From NCBI RefSeq assembly GCF_003097635.1, contig NZ_QCZI01000001.1, positions 186,001 through 250,000 of the forward strand: a stretch of 64,000 nucleotides of DNA. The letters are read 5' to 3'. Positions 35,284 through 45,625 of this stretch are shown here, piece after piece. The position numbers and the translations under genes were made by a program. How positions within the stretch are numbered: position 1 is the stretch's first letter; each line of letters begins with the position of its first letter. This DNA comes from Flavobacterium psychrotolerans (GTDB lineage Bacteria > Bacteroidota > Bacteroidia > Flavobacteriales > Flavobacteriaceae). The notes below the pieces were generated by a model. The model did no database searches and had not been told where the DNA came from. It was given only the letters and a program-made list of their open reading frames with translations.

Positions 35284-35441
35284 AATTGCAATGAGTACTT
35301 CCTTTATGGTATCCATTTCATGCCTTTTTCCAGTGAGTTTCGGAAGAAGGACTTTCGTTTTTTAGAAAGGAAACCTCCAAAAAAATATTCGTTTAAATTC
35401 ATTTCCTAAATCGCTCAATTCCCTTATTAAAATTAATTTCG

Positions 35442-35449
35442 TAATTTTG
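35442..35449 (+). promoter_or_regulatory. Promoter of the dual immunophilin
   Basis: TAATTTTG matches TAnnTTTG, 24 bp before the start codon. Confidence 0.6.
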
Positions 35450-35473
35450 CACCTCAATAAAAATTAAACAACA

Positions 35474-36406
35474 ATGGAAAACGGAATATACGCTAAATTC
35501 AACACCACAAAAGGGTCGATTTTAGTAAAACTAGAACACGAATTAACTCCAGGAACAGTAGGTAACTTTGTGGCATTGGCCGAAGGAAACCTAGAAAATA
35601 AAGTAAAACCACAAGGAACAAGATACTATGACGGATTAAAATTTCATAGAGTAATTCCAGATTTTATGATTCAGGGAGGATGTCCTCTAGGAACCGGAAC
35701 TGGAGATCCTGGGTATAAATTTGACGATGAATTTCATCCAAGTTTGAAACACGACAAACCGGGCATTTTGGCTATGGCCAATTCAGGACCTGGATCTAAC
35801 GGTTCTCAATTTTACATTACGCACGTTCCAACGTCATGGTTGGACGGAAAACACACAGTTTTTGGGCATGTGGTAGAAGGTCAGGATGTGGTTGATGCTG
35901 TTGCGCAAGGTGATGTTCTGGATACTTTAGAGATTGTGAGAGTGGGTGAAGAAGCCCAAAAATGGAATGCAGTTGAAGCTTTCAGAACTTTTGAAGGTTC
36001 TCGTGCTAAGCGAGAAGCAGCAGAACGTGAAGCTGCCGAAGCAAAAATGGAAAAATTAGCGGCTGGATTTGAAAAAACACAAAGCGGATTGCGTTACCAA
36101 TTCATACAAAGAGGTTCCGGTAAAAAAGCAGAAAGCGGTAAAACAGTTGCAGTTCACTATGAAGGTTCATTAGAAAACGGAAAAGTTTTTGATTCTTCTT
36201 ATCCAAGAAAAAAACCAATCGAATTTAGACTGGGTCAAGGTCAAGTAATTGAAGGTTGGGATGAAGGCATTGCCTTGTTACAAGTGGGAGACAAAGCGCG
36301 TTTCGTGATTCCATCCCATTTAGGGTATGGATCTCGTGGAGCCGGTGGAGCAATTCCACCAAACGCTACTTTAATTTTTGACGTAGAATTAATGGAAGTA
36401 AAGTAA
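35474..36406 (+). CDS. Dual peptidyl-prolyl isomerase: cyclophilin-FKBP fusion
   Basis: A 310-residue cytoplasmic foldase. Residues about 5-160 are a cyclophilin domain (YYDGLKFHRVIPDFMIQGG, NGSQFYIT, WLDGKHTVFG). An Ala/Glu helical linker (170-200) joins it to a C-terminal FKBP domain (TVAVHYEGSLENGKVFDSS, VIEGWDEGIALL, IPPNATLIFDVELMEV). Active-site residues of both classes are visible. Such fusions (CFBP-type) are known from Flavobacterium. No signal peptide. Confidence 0.93.
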   Translation: MENGIYAKFNTTKGSILVKLEHELTPGTVGNFVALAEGNLENKVKPQGTRYYDGLKFHRVIPDFMIQGGCPLGTGTGDPGYKFDDEFHPSLKHDKPGILAMANSGPGSNGSQFYITHVPTSWLDGKHTVFGHVVEGQDVVDAVAQGDVLDTLEIVRVGEEAQKWNAVEAFRTFEGSRAKREAAEREAAEAKMEKLAAGFEKTQSGLRYQFIQRGSGKKAESGKTVAVHYEGSLENGKVFDSSYPRKKPIEFRLGQGQVIEGWDEGIALLQVGDKARFVIPSHLGYGSRGAGGAIPPNATLIFDVELMEVK

Positions 36407-36434
36407 TTTACGAAGTTTTAATTTCGTTATATAC

Positions 36435-36467
36435 AAAGAATCCCAAAACAAGTTTTGGGATTCTTTT
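36435..36467. terminator. Bidirectional terminator
   Basis: A perfect 15-bp stem (AAAGAATCCCAAAAC, 36435-36449, with 36452-36466) between the convergent immunophilin gene and glgC. Confidence 0.85.
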
Positions 36468-36478
36468 AGTTATTGGAA

Positions 36479-37750
36479 TTATATCGTAAATCCATCGGGC
36501 AATGTCACCCCTTTTTTAATCACAATTATTCCGTCCTTAATCGTATATAAATTAGTATTAGTGTTTTCTAAGTGTTTCCCTCCGTTTAAGTGAACATCAT
36601 TTCCAATCCTACAGTTTTTATCGACAATAGTGTTATTGATGATACAGCGTTCGCCAATACCAACATTAATGATATTATATTTAATATTTACTCTGATTTC
36701 ATCTAAATTTTGATAAAAATCATTACCCATAAGATAAGAATTTGAAATAGTTGACCCATGACCTATCCTACTTCGAATTCCAATTACCGAATGCTCAATT
36801 TTAGCCCCATTGATGATGCAACCCTCCGTGACAATTGATTTGTCAAAAATGGATGCTCCAGTTATTTTTGATGGTGGCAAAACCCTTTCCCGGGTATAGA
36901 TTCTACTGGAATTATCAAAAAGATTGAATTTAGGTATATCGTCGGTTAAACCTAGATTGGCTTCAAAAAACGAATCGATATTTCCGATATCAGTCCAATA
37001 GCCTTCATATTGGTAACTTAGTATTTTTTGCTTTCCAATGGCTTGTGGAATAATTTCTTTTCCAAAATCTTTGGTGTCAGAATTCGACATTAGCTCCACC
37101 AATAAGTCCCTATTAAAAATATAAATTCCCATAGAAGCCAGATAAAGTTTGCCTTCGGCTTTCATTTCATCACTCACTTCCGATGTCCAATCAGGCAACA
37201 ATTCAGGAGCTGGTTTTTCAATAAAAGAAGTAATGAAATTTTCGGAGTCAGTTTTTAAAATTCCAAATTCTGGGGCATCTTTATCATTTACCGGCAAAGT
37301 GGCAATGGTTATTGAAGCATCGCTTAATTCGTGCGCTTTTATCATATCGTTAAAATTCATCTGATACAATTGATCACCAGATAAAATTAAAGCATAATCA
37401 AAATCATGGTTCATAAAATGTTTCATACATTGGCGCACCGCATCCGCAGTTCCTTGAAACCAAGTTGGATTATCAGGTGTTTGTTCTGCCGCCAAAATAT
37501 CCACAAAGGCAGTACTAAAAGTACTAAAATGATAGGTATTCTTGATATGCTGATTCAGTGAAGCAGAATTGAATTGGGTTAAAACAAACATTCTTGTAAT
37601 GTTTGAATTAATGCAATTGGAAATTGGAATATCCACCAATCGGTATTTTCCTGCAATCGGCACGGCTGGCTTGGAGCGATTTTCGGTCAATGGCGCTAAT
37701 CTTGAGCCTTGACCGCCACCTAAGATGATGGCTAATGTACTTTTGTTCAT
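36479..37750 (-). CDS. glgC: Glucose-1-phosphate adenylyltransferase
   Basis: A 423-residue enzyme making ADP-glucose for glycogen. The nucleotidyltransferase start motif GGGQGSRLAPLTENRSKPAV is intact, followed by the FQGTADAVRQ and LSGDQLYQM motifs, and a C-terminal left-handed beta-helix (IEHSVIGIRSRIGHGST). It follows the glycogen synthase gene with a 33-bp gap in the same direction. Confidence 0.95.
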   Translation of the reverse strand: MNKSTLAIILGGGQGSRLAPLTENRSKPAVPIAGKYRLVDIPISNCINSNITRMFVLTQFNSASLNQHIKNTYHFSTFSTAFVDILAAEQTPDNPTWFQGTADAVRQCMKHFMNHDFDYALILSGDQLYQMNFNDMIKAHELSDASITIATLPVNDKDAPEFGILKTDSENFITSFIEKPAPELLPDWTSEVSDEMKAEGKLYLASMGIYIFNRDLLVELMSNSDTKDFGKEIIPQAIGKQKILSYQYEGYWTDIGNIDSFFEANLGLTDDIPKFNLFDNSSRIYTRERVLPPSKITGASIFDKSIVTEGCIINGAKIEHSVIGIRSRIGHGSTISNSYLMGNDFYQNLDEIRVNIKYNIINVGIGERCIINNTIVDKNCRIGNDVHLNGGKHLENTNTNLYTIKDGIIVIKKGVTLPDGFTI

Positions 37751-37783
37751 TTTTTTTATAAATTTAAGTTTATATTTGAATTG

Positions 37784-39010
37784 TTAGGCATGTTCCTTTT
37801 CAAATCTGGAAATCACTTCCTCATAATACTTAAAAGTGGTTTTGGCGATGGATTCCCAACTGAATTTTTCCAGCACTTTTAATCTACCCGCTTTACCCAT
37901 TCTTGAAGCCAGATTTTCATCGTCCAGAAGCAGGTTTACTTTGGCGGCAAAATCTTTTTGGAACCCTTCAGGGTCGGCGGGGTTAAAATTGGTTCTTGAA
38001 ACGCTTTGTAACGGAACCAAAAAACCAGTGGTTCCTTCAACAATGATTTCTGGTATTCCGCCCACGGCGCTGCCCACTACGGGAGTTTCACAAGCCATCG
38101 CTTCGAGGTTAATTATCCCAAAAGGTTCATAAAGGGAAGGACAAGCAAAAACGCGCGCATGACTGTAAAGCACTTTTATTTTATCGCGCGAAAGCATTTC
38201 TGATATTAAAATGACCCCATCCCTTTCGGCAAGTAAATTAGCGATGAGTGCTTCGATTTCTGCAGCAATTTCAGGGGTATCTGGAGCTCCGGCACAAAGG
38301 ACTACCTGACAGTTTTTGTTAAAATGTTTGGCTGCGCTAATCAATTGGGAAATTCCTTTTTGACGCGTAATGCGACCGACGAAAAGCACAAAAGGAACCG
38401 TTGGGTCAATTCCATACTCAACGAGCAATTCGCTGTCGAATGTAGGCTTATAAAATTCGGGATCAATTCCGTTATGAATCACGGTTACTTTTTCGGGATC
38501 AACACCATACGCCTCGATGACGTCTTGTTTCATCTGTTGGCTCACAGCAATAATCCCGTCGGATGTTTTATAGGCTTGTTGCTCAATCCAGCGCGAAAGA
38601 AAATAGCCATTTCCTAGTTGTTCCACTTTCCAAGGGCGATGCGTTTCCAGACTATGGGTAGTCAGTAAGAGCGGCACCTGCAAAAGTTCACGCGAAAATA
38701 TCCCTGCGAGGTGGCTGTACCAAGTATGGCAGTGAATGATATCAGCATCTGGCGTGTGCTGTGCCATTTCAACATTTCGACTTAGGTTTTGAAACATTTT
38801 GATGTGCGGGTTGCTATCATCTGTCATTTTGGTAAGTGAAACGTTAACCCCCAATACATGCATATTTTCGGTATCTTCAGATTGATTACCAAAACAACGC
38901 ACCTCAACTTTTCCTAATTTGGCTAATTCCTGACTAAGAAAGTCAATGTGTACACCTGCTCCCCCGTATATATTAGGTGGGAATTCATTTGTAAAAAGAG
39001 CTATTTTCAT
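37784..39010 (-). CDS. glgA: Glycogen synthase, GT4 family (GlgA/GlgM-like)
   Basis: A 408-residue retaining glycosyltransferase of family GT4 (not the classic GT5 GlgA). It begins MKIALFTNEFPPNIYGGAGVH, has VGRITRQKG and the acceptor/donor EPFGIINLEAMACETPVVGS motif. The tandem with glgC supports use of ADP-glucose. No branching enzyme or phosphorylase lies in the window, so the rest of the pathway is elsewhere. Gene symbol follows position and family use. Confidence 0.85.
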   Translation of the reverse strand: MKIALFTNEFPPNIYGGAGVHIDFLSQELAKLGKVEVRCFGNQSEDTENMHVLGVNVSLTKMTDDSNPHIKMFQNLSRNVEMAQHTPDADIIHCHTWYSHLAGIFSRELLQVPLLLTTHSLETHRPWKVEQLGNGYFLSRWIEQQAYKTSDGIIAVSQQMKQDVIEAYGVDPEKVTVIHNGIDPEFYKPTFDSELLVEYGIDPTVPFVLFVGRITRQKGISQLISAAKHFNKNCQVVLCAGAPDTPEIAAEIEALIANLLAERDGVILISEMLSRDKIKVLYSHARVFACPSLYEPFGIINLEAMACETPVVGSAVGGIPEIIVEGTTGFLVPLQSVSRTNFNPADPEGFQKDFAAKVNLLLDDENLASRMGKAGRLKVLEKFSWESIAKTTFKYYEEVISRFEKEHA

Positions 39011-39268
39011 TTAGTAATTTTTAGATTTTTATAATTTATAAAATCAATACGTCATTATGGATTTGAATAACTGCCTTTACTTGATGAGGCAAACTTCAAC
39101 CTCATACTCAATTTGTATGTTTTCTTAAAAAAAAATAAAAGTATGAAATATATGGGACTTTCTTACATTTTCCTGTATATATAAACGATACAAGAAGAGT
39201 TGTAATGGTATTATTTTAAGAAAAATAGCTGCAGATGCTCTATTGCACTACACCATTTATAATTTAAA

Positions 39269-39823
39269 CTATTTCCATTTGATGTTGCAACCCATACTTG
39301 GTTTTTGTGGCGAAGCCAAGGTTCTGTTATAAATGACGGCATCAATGGCGCCTCTGAGATCGCTTCCGCTCAAAGGGATTCCGTTTCCGGGTCGAGAATC
39401 ATCTAACTGGCCGTGATAAAACAAGTTGTCCTGAACATCAAAAAGGAAAATATCAGGCGTGCAAGCCGCATGAAATGCCTTGGCTACTTCTTGGTTTTCG
39501 TCGTATAAATAGGGAAATTCCATTTTGTGTTTGAACGCAAATTCGGTCATTAATTCAGGGCCATCTTGTGGGTATTTTAGGATGTCATTGCTGGAAATGG
39601 CTATTATACCCAGACCTTGCACCCTATAATCATTGGCGATTCGAATGATTTCTTCCATGACATGAAGCACAAACGGACAATGGTTGCAAATAAAAAACAC
39701 TAAAGTGCCTTTAGCCCCTTTCAGTTCATCATAGGAATATTCAAAACTCGAATTGGTGTCTTTTAATTTAAATTTAGGAGCTGGAGTTCCCAGCGTCAAT
39801 GGACTTGAAAGTGTTTTTGACAT
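39269..39823 (-). CDS. Thioredoxin-like (AhpC/TSA-fold) redox protein
   Basis: A 184-residue protein with the thioredoxin fold: LGTPAPKFKLKDTNSSFEYS, then the active CxxC in FFICNHCPFVL (CNHC, near residue 46). The middle AISSNDILKYPQDGPELM and GIPLSGSDLRGAIDAV tail are typical of this redoxin subgroup. No signal peptide, so cytoplasmic. Substrate unknown. Confidence 0.85.
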   Translation of the reverse strand: MSKTLSSPLTLGTPAPKFKLKDTNSSFEYSYDELKGAKGTLVFFICNHCPFVLHVMEEIIRIANDYRVQGLGIIAISSNDILKYPQDGPELMTEFAFKHKMEFPYLYDENQEVAKAFHAACTPDIFLFDVQDNLFYHGQLDDSRPGNGIPLSGSDLRGAIDAVIYNRTLASPQKPSMGCNIKWK

Positions 39824-39978
39824 GGTATGTTGAGAATTTGTTGTTAGGCTTTGCTTGTTTAAATCCCAGCATTAGCATCTAAATTTAAGAAAAAATATGT
39901 AAACTTTTTTTTAGGACGTGACACAGACTCAAATTATGTTTTAAAACCGCTTCTTCCAAAATTTTACCTAAAAAATTA

Positions 39979-42108
39979 TCACTTTTCAGACAAACCTGAA
40001 TTTCTTAAATACGGTTCTATTTGCATGTCATGCCCTATGAAATCTTTGAAGGCTTTGTTTAAATCTACGCTGTTCCCTACGGACAGAATGTATTTTCTAA
40101 AATGCTCACAATTGGCTCTGGTCATACCTCCGTTGGCTTCCATCCAATCAAAAGCATTGTAATCTAATGTTTTAGACCAAGTATAGGCATAGTAGCCCGC
40201 GGAATATCCTCCACTCCAAATGTGCGCGAAATAAGGAGTATGGTATCGGGTTGGAACTTCGTTGACCAACAAGCCATATTTTTGAAGGGCTTCGTTTTCG
40301 AAAGCCAGTGTCGGTTTAAAATCCGATTCCTGTTCTACGCTGTGCCAAGCCATGTCTAGGGTTGATGCGGCCAACAATTCGGTTAGTTGGTATCCTTTAT
40401 TGAAGGTTTCGGCCTTTTTAATTTTGTCTATCAACGCCTGCGGGATGACTTCTTTGGTTTGGTAATGAAGGGCATAATTCTTTAAGACCGTTGGGTCTAA
40501 TGCCGCATGCTCATTGATTTGAGAAGGGAATTCTACATAATCCCGCGGCACGGAAGTCCCGGAAAGACTGACATAGTTTTGATTTGCAAACAGCCCGTGC
40601 AGCGTATGCCCAAACTCATGAAACATTGTTGTTACATCGTCAAAACTGACCAAGGATGGATTTCCATTTATGGGTTTTGCAAAATTATACACGTTTACAA
40701 TAACCGGTTTTTGTTTTAAATAATGCGATTGACTCACAAAATTATTCATCCATGCGCCTCCGTTTTTATTATCACGGGTGTAAAAATCCAAATAATAAAT
40801 GGCTATGGAGGTTCCGTCATTGTCAAACACTTCATAGACTACAACGTCTGGATGATACACCGGCAAATCTTTTCTTTCCTTAAACGTGATGCCGTACATT
40901 TGTTTGGCAGCGAAAAACACCCCTTTTTCTAATACATTGGTGATTTCGAAATACGGTTTTATTTGACTTTCGTCTAAATCGTATTTCGCTTTTCGCACTT
41001 GCTCAGAATAAAAATCCCAATCCCAAGGCTCTAATTTGAACCTGCCGTTTTGAACGTCAATTAAATCTTGAATGGCCTTGGCCTCCTCTTGGGCTTTGGC
41101 TACTGCCGGCTTTGCAATTTTGGACAACAAGTCCATGGCCGCTTCTAGTTTCTGGGCCATTTGGTCTTGCAGCCTCCATTCGGCAAAACTTTTCTTACCC
41201 ATTAATTGTGCTTTTTGCAAACGCAATCTCGCCATTTTTTCCAGGACTTCACGCGTATCGCCTTCGTCGTTTCTCTCGGCGCGATTCCAAGAGGCCTTAA
41301 ATATTTTTTCTCTAGTGGCTCTGTTGGTTAGACTGGGCAGCAAGGGCTGTTGGGTGGTATTCAATAATCCGATGAGATATTTTCCTTCTTGCCCAGCCTC
41401 TTTGGCTTGGGCTTGAGCCGATGCCATTTCATCGATGCTTAAACCCGCTAAATCATTTGCGTTATCAAACAAAACAGCTCCGTTTTTTCGGGCAATTAAT
41501 AACTTGTTACTGTAAAGTGTGCTTAAACTAGCCAACTCTTCATTGATTTTTTTCATTTTTTCTTTATCTGCCGGCGATAAATTGGCTCCTGCCAATTCAA
41601 ATTGCTGCAAATAATACTCGGTCAGTTTTTTGTCTTCACCTTTTAAAGTGGCGACATCTAATGCTTTGATACGATTGTATATTTTGCTGTTTAAATATAT
41701 TTTGTCATTATGGGCTGAAAAAATGGGGGCATATTCTTCCTCTATAGCCTGCAAAGTTGGGTTGGTGTTTGATCCCGTCAGGTTATAAAAAACCCCAGTT
41801 GCCCTAGTTAAATCTAAACCACTAGTCTCTAATGCCAACACCGTATTTTGAAACGTGGGTTGGGCAGGATTGTTTGCAATTTTCTCTATTTCTTCATCAT
41901 GAATTTTTAAACCATATTCAAAAGCGGGTTTGAAATGTTCGTCTTTAATTAAATTAAAAGGCGGTGCTTGGTATTGCAACGTACTTTTCTGTAAAAGCGG
42001 ATTCGTCATTTTAATGGATTTGTTTTGTGCATAAAGTGTTTGAACTTGAGATAAGGCAATGCAGACAATCATACTGCTTGCCATGATTATTCTTGAAAAA
42101 ATTTGCAT
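39979..42108 (-). CDS. dcp: M3 family peptidyl-dipeptidase (Dcp-like)
   Basis: A 709-residue zinc metallopeptidase releasing dipeptides. The start at 42108 is chosen because it begins MQIFSRIIMASSMIVCIALS, a signal peptide; a start 90 bases further out adds an atypical hydrophobic leader. The zinc motif MFHEFGHTLHGLF and downstream Glu (VEFPSQINEHAA) are present. The family is usually cytoplasmic or periplasmic; the signal points to the periplasm. Confidence 0.9.
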   Translation of the reverse strand: MQIFSRIIMASSMIVCIALSQVQTLYAQNKSIKMTNPLLQKSTLQYQAPPFNLIKDEHFKPAFEYGLKIHDEEIEKIANNPAQPTFQNTVLALETSGLDLTRATGVFYNLTGSNTNPTLQAIEEEYAPIFSAHNDKIYLNSKIYNRIKALDVATLKGEDKKLTEYYLQQFELAGANLSPADKEKMKKINEELASLSTLYSNKLLIARKNGAVLFDNANDLAGLSIDEMASAQAQAKEAGQEGKYLIGLLNTTQQPLLPSLTNRATREKIFKASWNRAERNDEGDTREVLEKMARLRLQKAQLMGKKSFAEWRLQDQMAQKLEAAMDLLSKIAKPAVAKAQEEAKAIQDLIDVQNGRFKLEPWDWDFYSEQVRKAKYDLDESQIKPYFEITNVLEKGVFFAAKQMYGITFKERKDLPVYHPDVVVYEVFDNDGTSIAIYYLDFYTRDNKNGGAWMNNFVSQSHYLKQKPVIVNVYNFAKPINGNPSLVSFDDVTTMFHEFGHTLHGLFANQNYVSLSGTSVPRDYVEFPSQINEHAALDPTVLKNYALHYQTKEVIPQALIDKIKKAETFNKGYQLTELLAASTLDMAWHSVEQESDFKPTLAFENEALQKYGLLVNEVPTRYHTPYFAHIWSGGYSAGYYAYTWSKTLDYNAFDWMEANGGMTRANCEHFRKYILSVGNSVDLNKAFKDFIGHDMQIEPYLRNSGLSEK

Positions 42109-42253
42109 AAGAAAGGATTCGTTTAATAAAAGATAAATGTAATTGAAAAAACAGTGATATAGTCCCGAAAAATTGTTAAGAATTTGTTTTGACAACACTC
42201 CATATCTTTCTGCCTCCCTAAAAACAGAACATACCTTCTAAAAAAATATACAT

Positions 42254-42261
42254 TATATTTG
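42254..42261 (+). promoter_or_regulatory. Promoter of the DUF1569 gene
   Basis: TATATTTG matches TAnnTTTG, 23 bp before the start. Confidence 0.6.
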
Positions 42262-42284
42262 CGCTTCATTTAAATACAAAAAAT

Positions 42285-42728
42285 ATGAACTCCATTTTTG
42301 ACAGTGCTGGAAATGAGGCCATGATTGTTCGAATAAATAAGCTGATTCCCGAAAGCCAGCCTTTGTGGGGAAAAATGTCAGTTGACCAGATGCTGAAACA
42401 TACTGATGCTGCAGTTGAAGTTGCTTTTGGCACGAAGCAACTTAAAATAAATTTCTTGATGAAATTTTTAGGTAAGATGCTTAAAAACAAAGTCTTTAAT
42501 TCGGAATTTAAAAAAAATAGTCCGACAGCCCCCGAATTTATTTTCTCTGATAAATATGATTTTGAAACTTCAAAAAAAGATTTAATTGAAAAATTTAGTC
42601 GTTTCGCACAGGGACATCAATCCATAAAAATAATGAAACATCCGTTTTGGGGAGCAATGAACTATGACGAATGGGATTTGCTAATGTGGAAACATTTAGA
42701 CCATCACTTAAAACAATTTGGAGTATAA
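42285..42728 (+). CDS. DUF1569 protein (DinB-like fold)
   Basis: A 147-residue cytoplasmic protein. Three candidate metal-binding positions are visible: LKHTDAAVE, KHPFWGAMNYDEWDLLMWKH and DHHLKQFGV. This layout is that of DUF1569, distantly related to DinB four-helix bundle proteins. Activity is unknown. It precedes trmD but has its own promoter. Confidence 0.8.
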   Translation: MNSIFDSAGNEAMIVRINKLIPESQPLWGKMSVDQMLKHTDAAVEVAFGTKQLKINFLMKFLGKMLKNKVFNSEFKKNSPTAPEFIFSDKYDFETSKKDLIEKFSRFAQGHQSIKIMKHPFWGAMNYDEWDLLMWKHLDHHLKQFGV

Positions 42729-42795
42729 TAAAAATACTGATAAAAGAAGACATGCTAATAATTTACCTTCTTTTCTCTTTTCCAATTAACCTTAG

Positions 42796-42803
42796 TACCT
42801 TTG
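42796..42803 (+). promoter_or_regulatory. trmD promoter, -7 element
   Basis: TACCTTTG matches TAnnTTTG, 22 bp before trmD. Confidence 0.65.
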
Positions 42804-42825
42804 CACTCTTATAAATATACATAAA

Positions 42826-43506
42826 ATGCGGATTGACATTATTACTGTTTTACCTGAATTATTAAAAAGTCCGTTTGAAGCTTCTATCATGAAGCGTGCT
42901 ATTGAAAAAGGGATTGTGGAAGTTCACATTCATAATTTACGGGATTACACCACAAACAAACAGAAAAGTGTTGATGATTACCCCTTTGGTGGTGGTGCCG
43001 GAATGGTGATGACCGTGCAGCCTATTGACGCCTGTATCACACATTTGAAAAGCGAACGCACCTATGACGAAATTATCTATATGTCGCCAGACGGGGAAAC
43101 GCTGAACCAAAAAATGGCAAACACCATGTCACTCTACAAAAATATTATCATTCTTTGTGGACATTATAAGGGAGTAGATCAAAGAGTTCGCGATCATTTT
43201 ATCACGAAGGAGATTTCTATTGGCGATTATGTTTTGTCTGGCGGAGAACTTGGTGCTTTGGTAGTGTCGGATGCTTTAATTCGATTGATTCCGGGTGTTT
43301 TGAGTGACGAAACTTCGGCTTTAACTGACAGTTTTCAGGACGGCCTGTTATCAGGCCCCATTTATACTCGTCCTGCCGATTATAAAGGATGGAAAGTTCC
43401 CGATGTTTTAACCAGCGGTCATTTCGCCAAAATAGATAAATGGCGTGAGGATATGGCCTATGAACACACGAAGAACAGACGTCCGGACTTGTTAAATGAG
43501 TCTTAA
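42826..43506 (+). CDS. trmD: tRNA (guanine-N1)-methyltransferase
   Basis: A 226-residue SPOUT methyltransferase modifying G37 next to the anticodon, including tRNA-Pro. Motifs are [28 protein letters not shown] and the knot segment [14 protein letters not shown]. Length is normal. It keeps the common order trmD-rplS, though each has its own promoter and no rimM or rpsP lies upstream. Confidence 0.96.
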   Translation: MRIDIITVLPELLKSPFEASIMKRAIEKGIVEVHIHNLRDYTTNKQKSVDDYPFGGGAGMVMTVQPIDACITHLKSERTYDEIIYMSPDGETLNQKMANTMSLYKNIIILCGHYKGVDQRVRDHFITKEISIGDYVLSGGELGALVVSDALIRLIPGVLSDETSALTDSFQDGLLSGPIYTRPADYKGWKVPDVLTSGHFAKIDKWREDMAYEHTKNRRPDLLNES

Positions 43507-43571
43507 AGTCATTAATGTAAAAACATAGGTAATCTTTCGACTTTTAACTTGTGACTTTCGACTTTTTTAAA

Positions 43572-43579
43572 TACTTTTG
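43572..43579 (+). promoter_or_regulatory. rplS promoter, -7 element
   Basis: TACTTTTG matches TAnnTTTG; a TTG lies 20 bp upstream. It stands 73 bp before the start, leaving a leader long enough for ribosomal-protein control. Confidence 0.6.
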
Positions 43580-43652
43580 CGCCCACATTAGACCAACCTC
43601 TGGCGAAGTCCGCGAATGTTGCTCCAATTTAAAACCATAATTAAAAAATATC

Positions 43653-44003
43653 ATGGCAGATTTAATGAAATTCGTTCAAGACGAATTCGTAACAAGAAAA
43701 GATTTCCCTGTATTCGGAGCTGGTGATACCATCACAGTGTACTACGAAATTAAAGAGGGTGAAAAAACAAGAACACAGTTTTTTAAAGGTGTTGTTATTC
43801 AAAGAAGAGGTTCTGGAAACACAGAAACTTTTACGATTCGTAAAATGTCAGGTGCTGTAGGAGTTGAGCGTATCTTCCCGGTAAACTTGCCAGCTTTGCA
43901 AAAAGTAGAGATTAACAAAAAAGGTCATGTTCGTAGAGCTAGAATTTTCTACTTTAGAGAACTTACTGGTAAAAAAGCTAAGATTAGAGATAAAAGAAGA
44001 TAG
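43653..44003 (+). CDS. rplS: 50S ribosomal protein L19
   Basis: A 116-residue ribosomal protein with the L19 core: FGAGDTITVYYEIKEG, FKGVVIQRRGSGNTETFTIRK and GVERIFPVN, then a basic C-terminus. It sits at the interface of the ribosomal subunits. Confidence 0.97.
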   Translation: MADLMKFVQDEFVTRKDFPVFGAGDTITVYYEIKEGEKTRTQFFKGVVIQRRGSGNTETFTIRKMSGAVGVERIFPVNLPALQKVEINKKGHVRRARIFYFRELTGKKAKIRDKRR

Positions 44004-44020
44004 TTCGCTTTCTTCTTATA

Positions 44021-44055
44021 AAAAAGTTCCGATGTACTATTGGAACTTTTTTTTT
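44021..44055 (+). terminator. rplS terminator
   Basis: AAAAAGTTCC pairs with GGAACTTTTT, 11-nt loop, then a long T run. Confidence 0.85.
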
Positions 44056-44180
44056 GACAAAAATCTACCTGTAAATTATCATATTCTCTTTTTAAGGTAC
44101 TGATAATCCCAATTTCATAATTTAACAGATACTAATAAAAACAAAAGGGAATCCATTTCTCTATTACGATATCGTTTCAT

Positions 44181-44188
44181 TATATTTG
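44181..44188 (+). promoter_or_regulatory. icd promoter, -7 element
   Basis: TATATTTG matches TAnnTTTG, 41 bp before the icd start. Confidence 0.6.
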
Positions 44189-44229
44189 CTGACAATTAAA
44201 AAAAAACGTACAAACCTCATAACTAAAGC

Positions 44230-45453
44230 ATGGCAAAAATTAAAGTAGTCAATCCAATTGTAGAGTTGGATGGAGATGAAATGACACGAATTATTTGGTC
44301 ATTCATTAAAGAAAAATTAATTCTTCCTTATCTGGAATTAGACATTAAATATTACGATTTAGGAATTGAAAGCCGGGAAGCTACTAAAGACCAAATCACG
44401 ATTGATTCGGCTGAAGCCATCAAAAAATACAATGTGGGCATCAAATGTGCCACCATTACACCAGATGAAGATCGCGTGAAAGAATTTAACCTTTCTAAAA
44501 TGTGGAAATCTCCAAACGGAACCATTCGGAACATCGTGGGGGGTACTGTTTTTCGCGAGCCTATCATTATGAGCAACGTACCAAGATACGTAAAAGGCTG
44601 GACAAAACCAATCGTTATTGGTCGTCATGCTTTTGGAGATCAATACAAAGCTACAGATACGGTTATCAAAGGAAAAGGAAAATTAACCATGACTTTTGTC
44701 CCAGAAGTAGGTGAAACCAAAACTTGGGAAGTATATGATTATGAAGGGGATGGCGTTGCTATGGCAATGTACAACACCGACGAAAGCATCTACGGATTTG
44801 CCCATTCTTCCTTCCAGATGGCATTGACTAAAAAATGGCCGTTGTTCCTTTCTACAAAAAACACGATTTTAAAAGCCTATGACGGACGTTTCAAAGATAT
44901 TTTTGAAGAAGTGTATCAAGGACATTACAAAGCCGAATTTGAAAAAGAAGGGATTACTTATGAACACCGATTGATTGACGACATGGTAGCCTCTTGTATG
45001 AAATGGAGTGGCGGATTTGTTTGGGCCTGTAAAAACTACGATGGAGACGTACAATCAGATACCGTAGCGCAAGGTTTTGGTTCACTTGGATTAATGACGT
45101 CTGTATTAGTAACACCAGACGGAAAAACAGTAGAAGCCGAAGCGGCTCACGGGACGGTAACACGTCACTACAGAGAACACCAAAAAGGTAGAGCCACTTC
45201 TACCAATCCAATCGCATCCATTTTTGCTTGGACCAGAGGTTTGGAACATCGAGGAAAACTAGACGGAAACCAAGAATTAATTGATTTTTGCCTGAAACTA
45301 GAAGACGTTTGCGTGGAAACCGTAGAAAGCGGAAAAATGACTAAAGACTTGGCAATGTTAGTAAAACCAGAAGGTTTAACTGCTGCTGATTATTTAACCA
45401 CCGAAGGTTTCTTAGAAGCAATAAAAGAAAATTTAGAAGCTAAATTAGGGTAA
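44230..45453 (+). CDS. icd: NADP-dependent isocitrate dehydrogenase (type II, eukaryote-like)
   Basis: A 407-residue TCA-cycle enzyme. [20 protein letters not shown] is the opening of the homodimeric type II class known from mitochondria and many Bacteroidota, unlike E. coli Icd. [19 protein letters not shown] holds the substrate-binding Ser/Asn/Arg residues; [19 protein letters not shown] holds metal-binding Asp. Transcribed alone, with a strong terminator. Confidence 0.95.
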   Translation: MAKIKVVNPIVELDGDEMTRIIWSFIKEKLILPYLELDIKYYDLGIESREATKDQITIDSAEAIKKYNVGIKCATITPDEDRVKEFNLSKMWKSPNGTIRNIVGGTVFREPIIMSNVPRYVKGWTKPIVIGRHAFGDQYKATDTVIKGKGKLTMTFVPEVGETKTWEVYDYEGDGVAMAMYNTDESIYGFAHSSFQMALTKKWPLFLSTKNTILKAYDGRFKDIFEEVYQGHYKAEFEKEGITYEHRLIDDMVASCMKWSGGFVWACKNYDGDVQSDTVAQGFGSLGLMTSVLVTPDGKTVEAEAAHGTVTRHYREHQKGRATSTNPIASIFAWTRGLEHRGKLDGNQELIDFCLKLEDVCVETVESGKMTKDLAMLVKPEGLTAADYLTTEGFLEAIKENLEAKLG

Positions 45454-45478
45454 TATTTTTTTTTAAGATTATAATTGT

Positions 45479-45508
45479 AAGACGACTGGAAACAGTCGTC
45501 TTTTTTGT
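45479..45508 (+). terminator. icd terminator
   Basis: AAGACGACTG-GAAA-CAGTCGTCTT followed by T's. Confidence 0.92.
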
Positions 45509-45573
45509 TTCTCAATAACGTAATATACAATAAAAAAACTGAATACTCAAACCAAAATATTCATTATCAAGCA

Positions 45574-45602
45574 TTTGAATTTTTTAATATTCGTTACATT
45601 TG
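45574..45602 (+). promoter_or_regulatory. Promoter of the SRPBCC-VOC gene group
   Basis: TTTG (45574-45577), 17-bp spacer, TACATTTG (45595-45602), 23 bp before the start. Confidence 0.6.
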
Positions 45603-45625
45603 TTATAATGTAAAATAGTTTAAAA

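Noticed and set aside
41072..41416. Rightward frame inside the M3 peptidase gene
   Set aside because: Antisense shadow of a well-supported gene, no family features.
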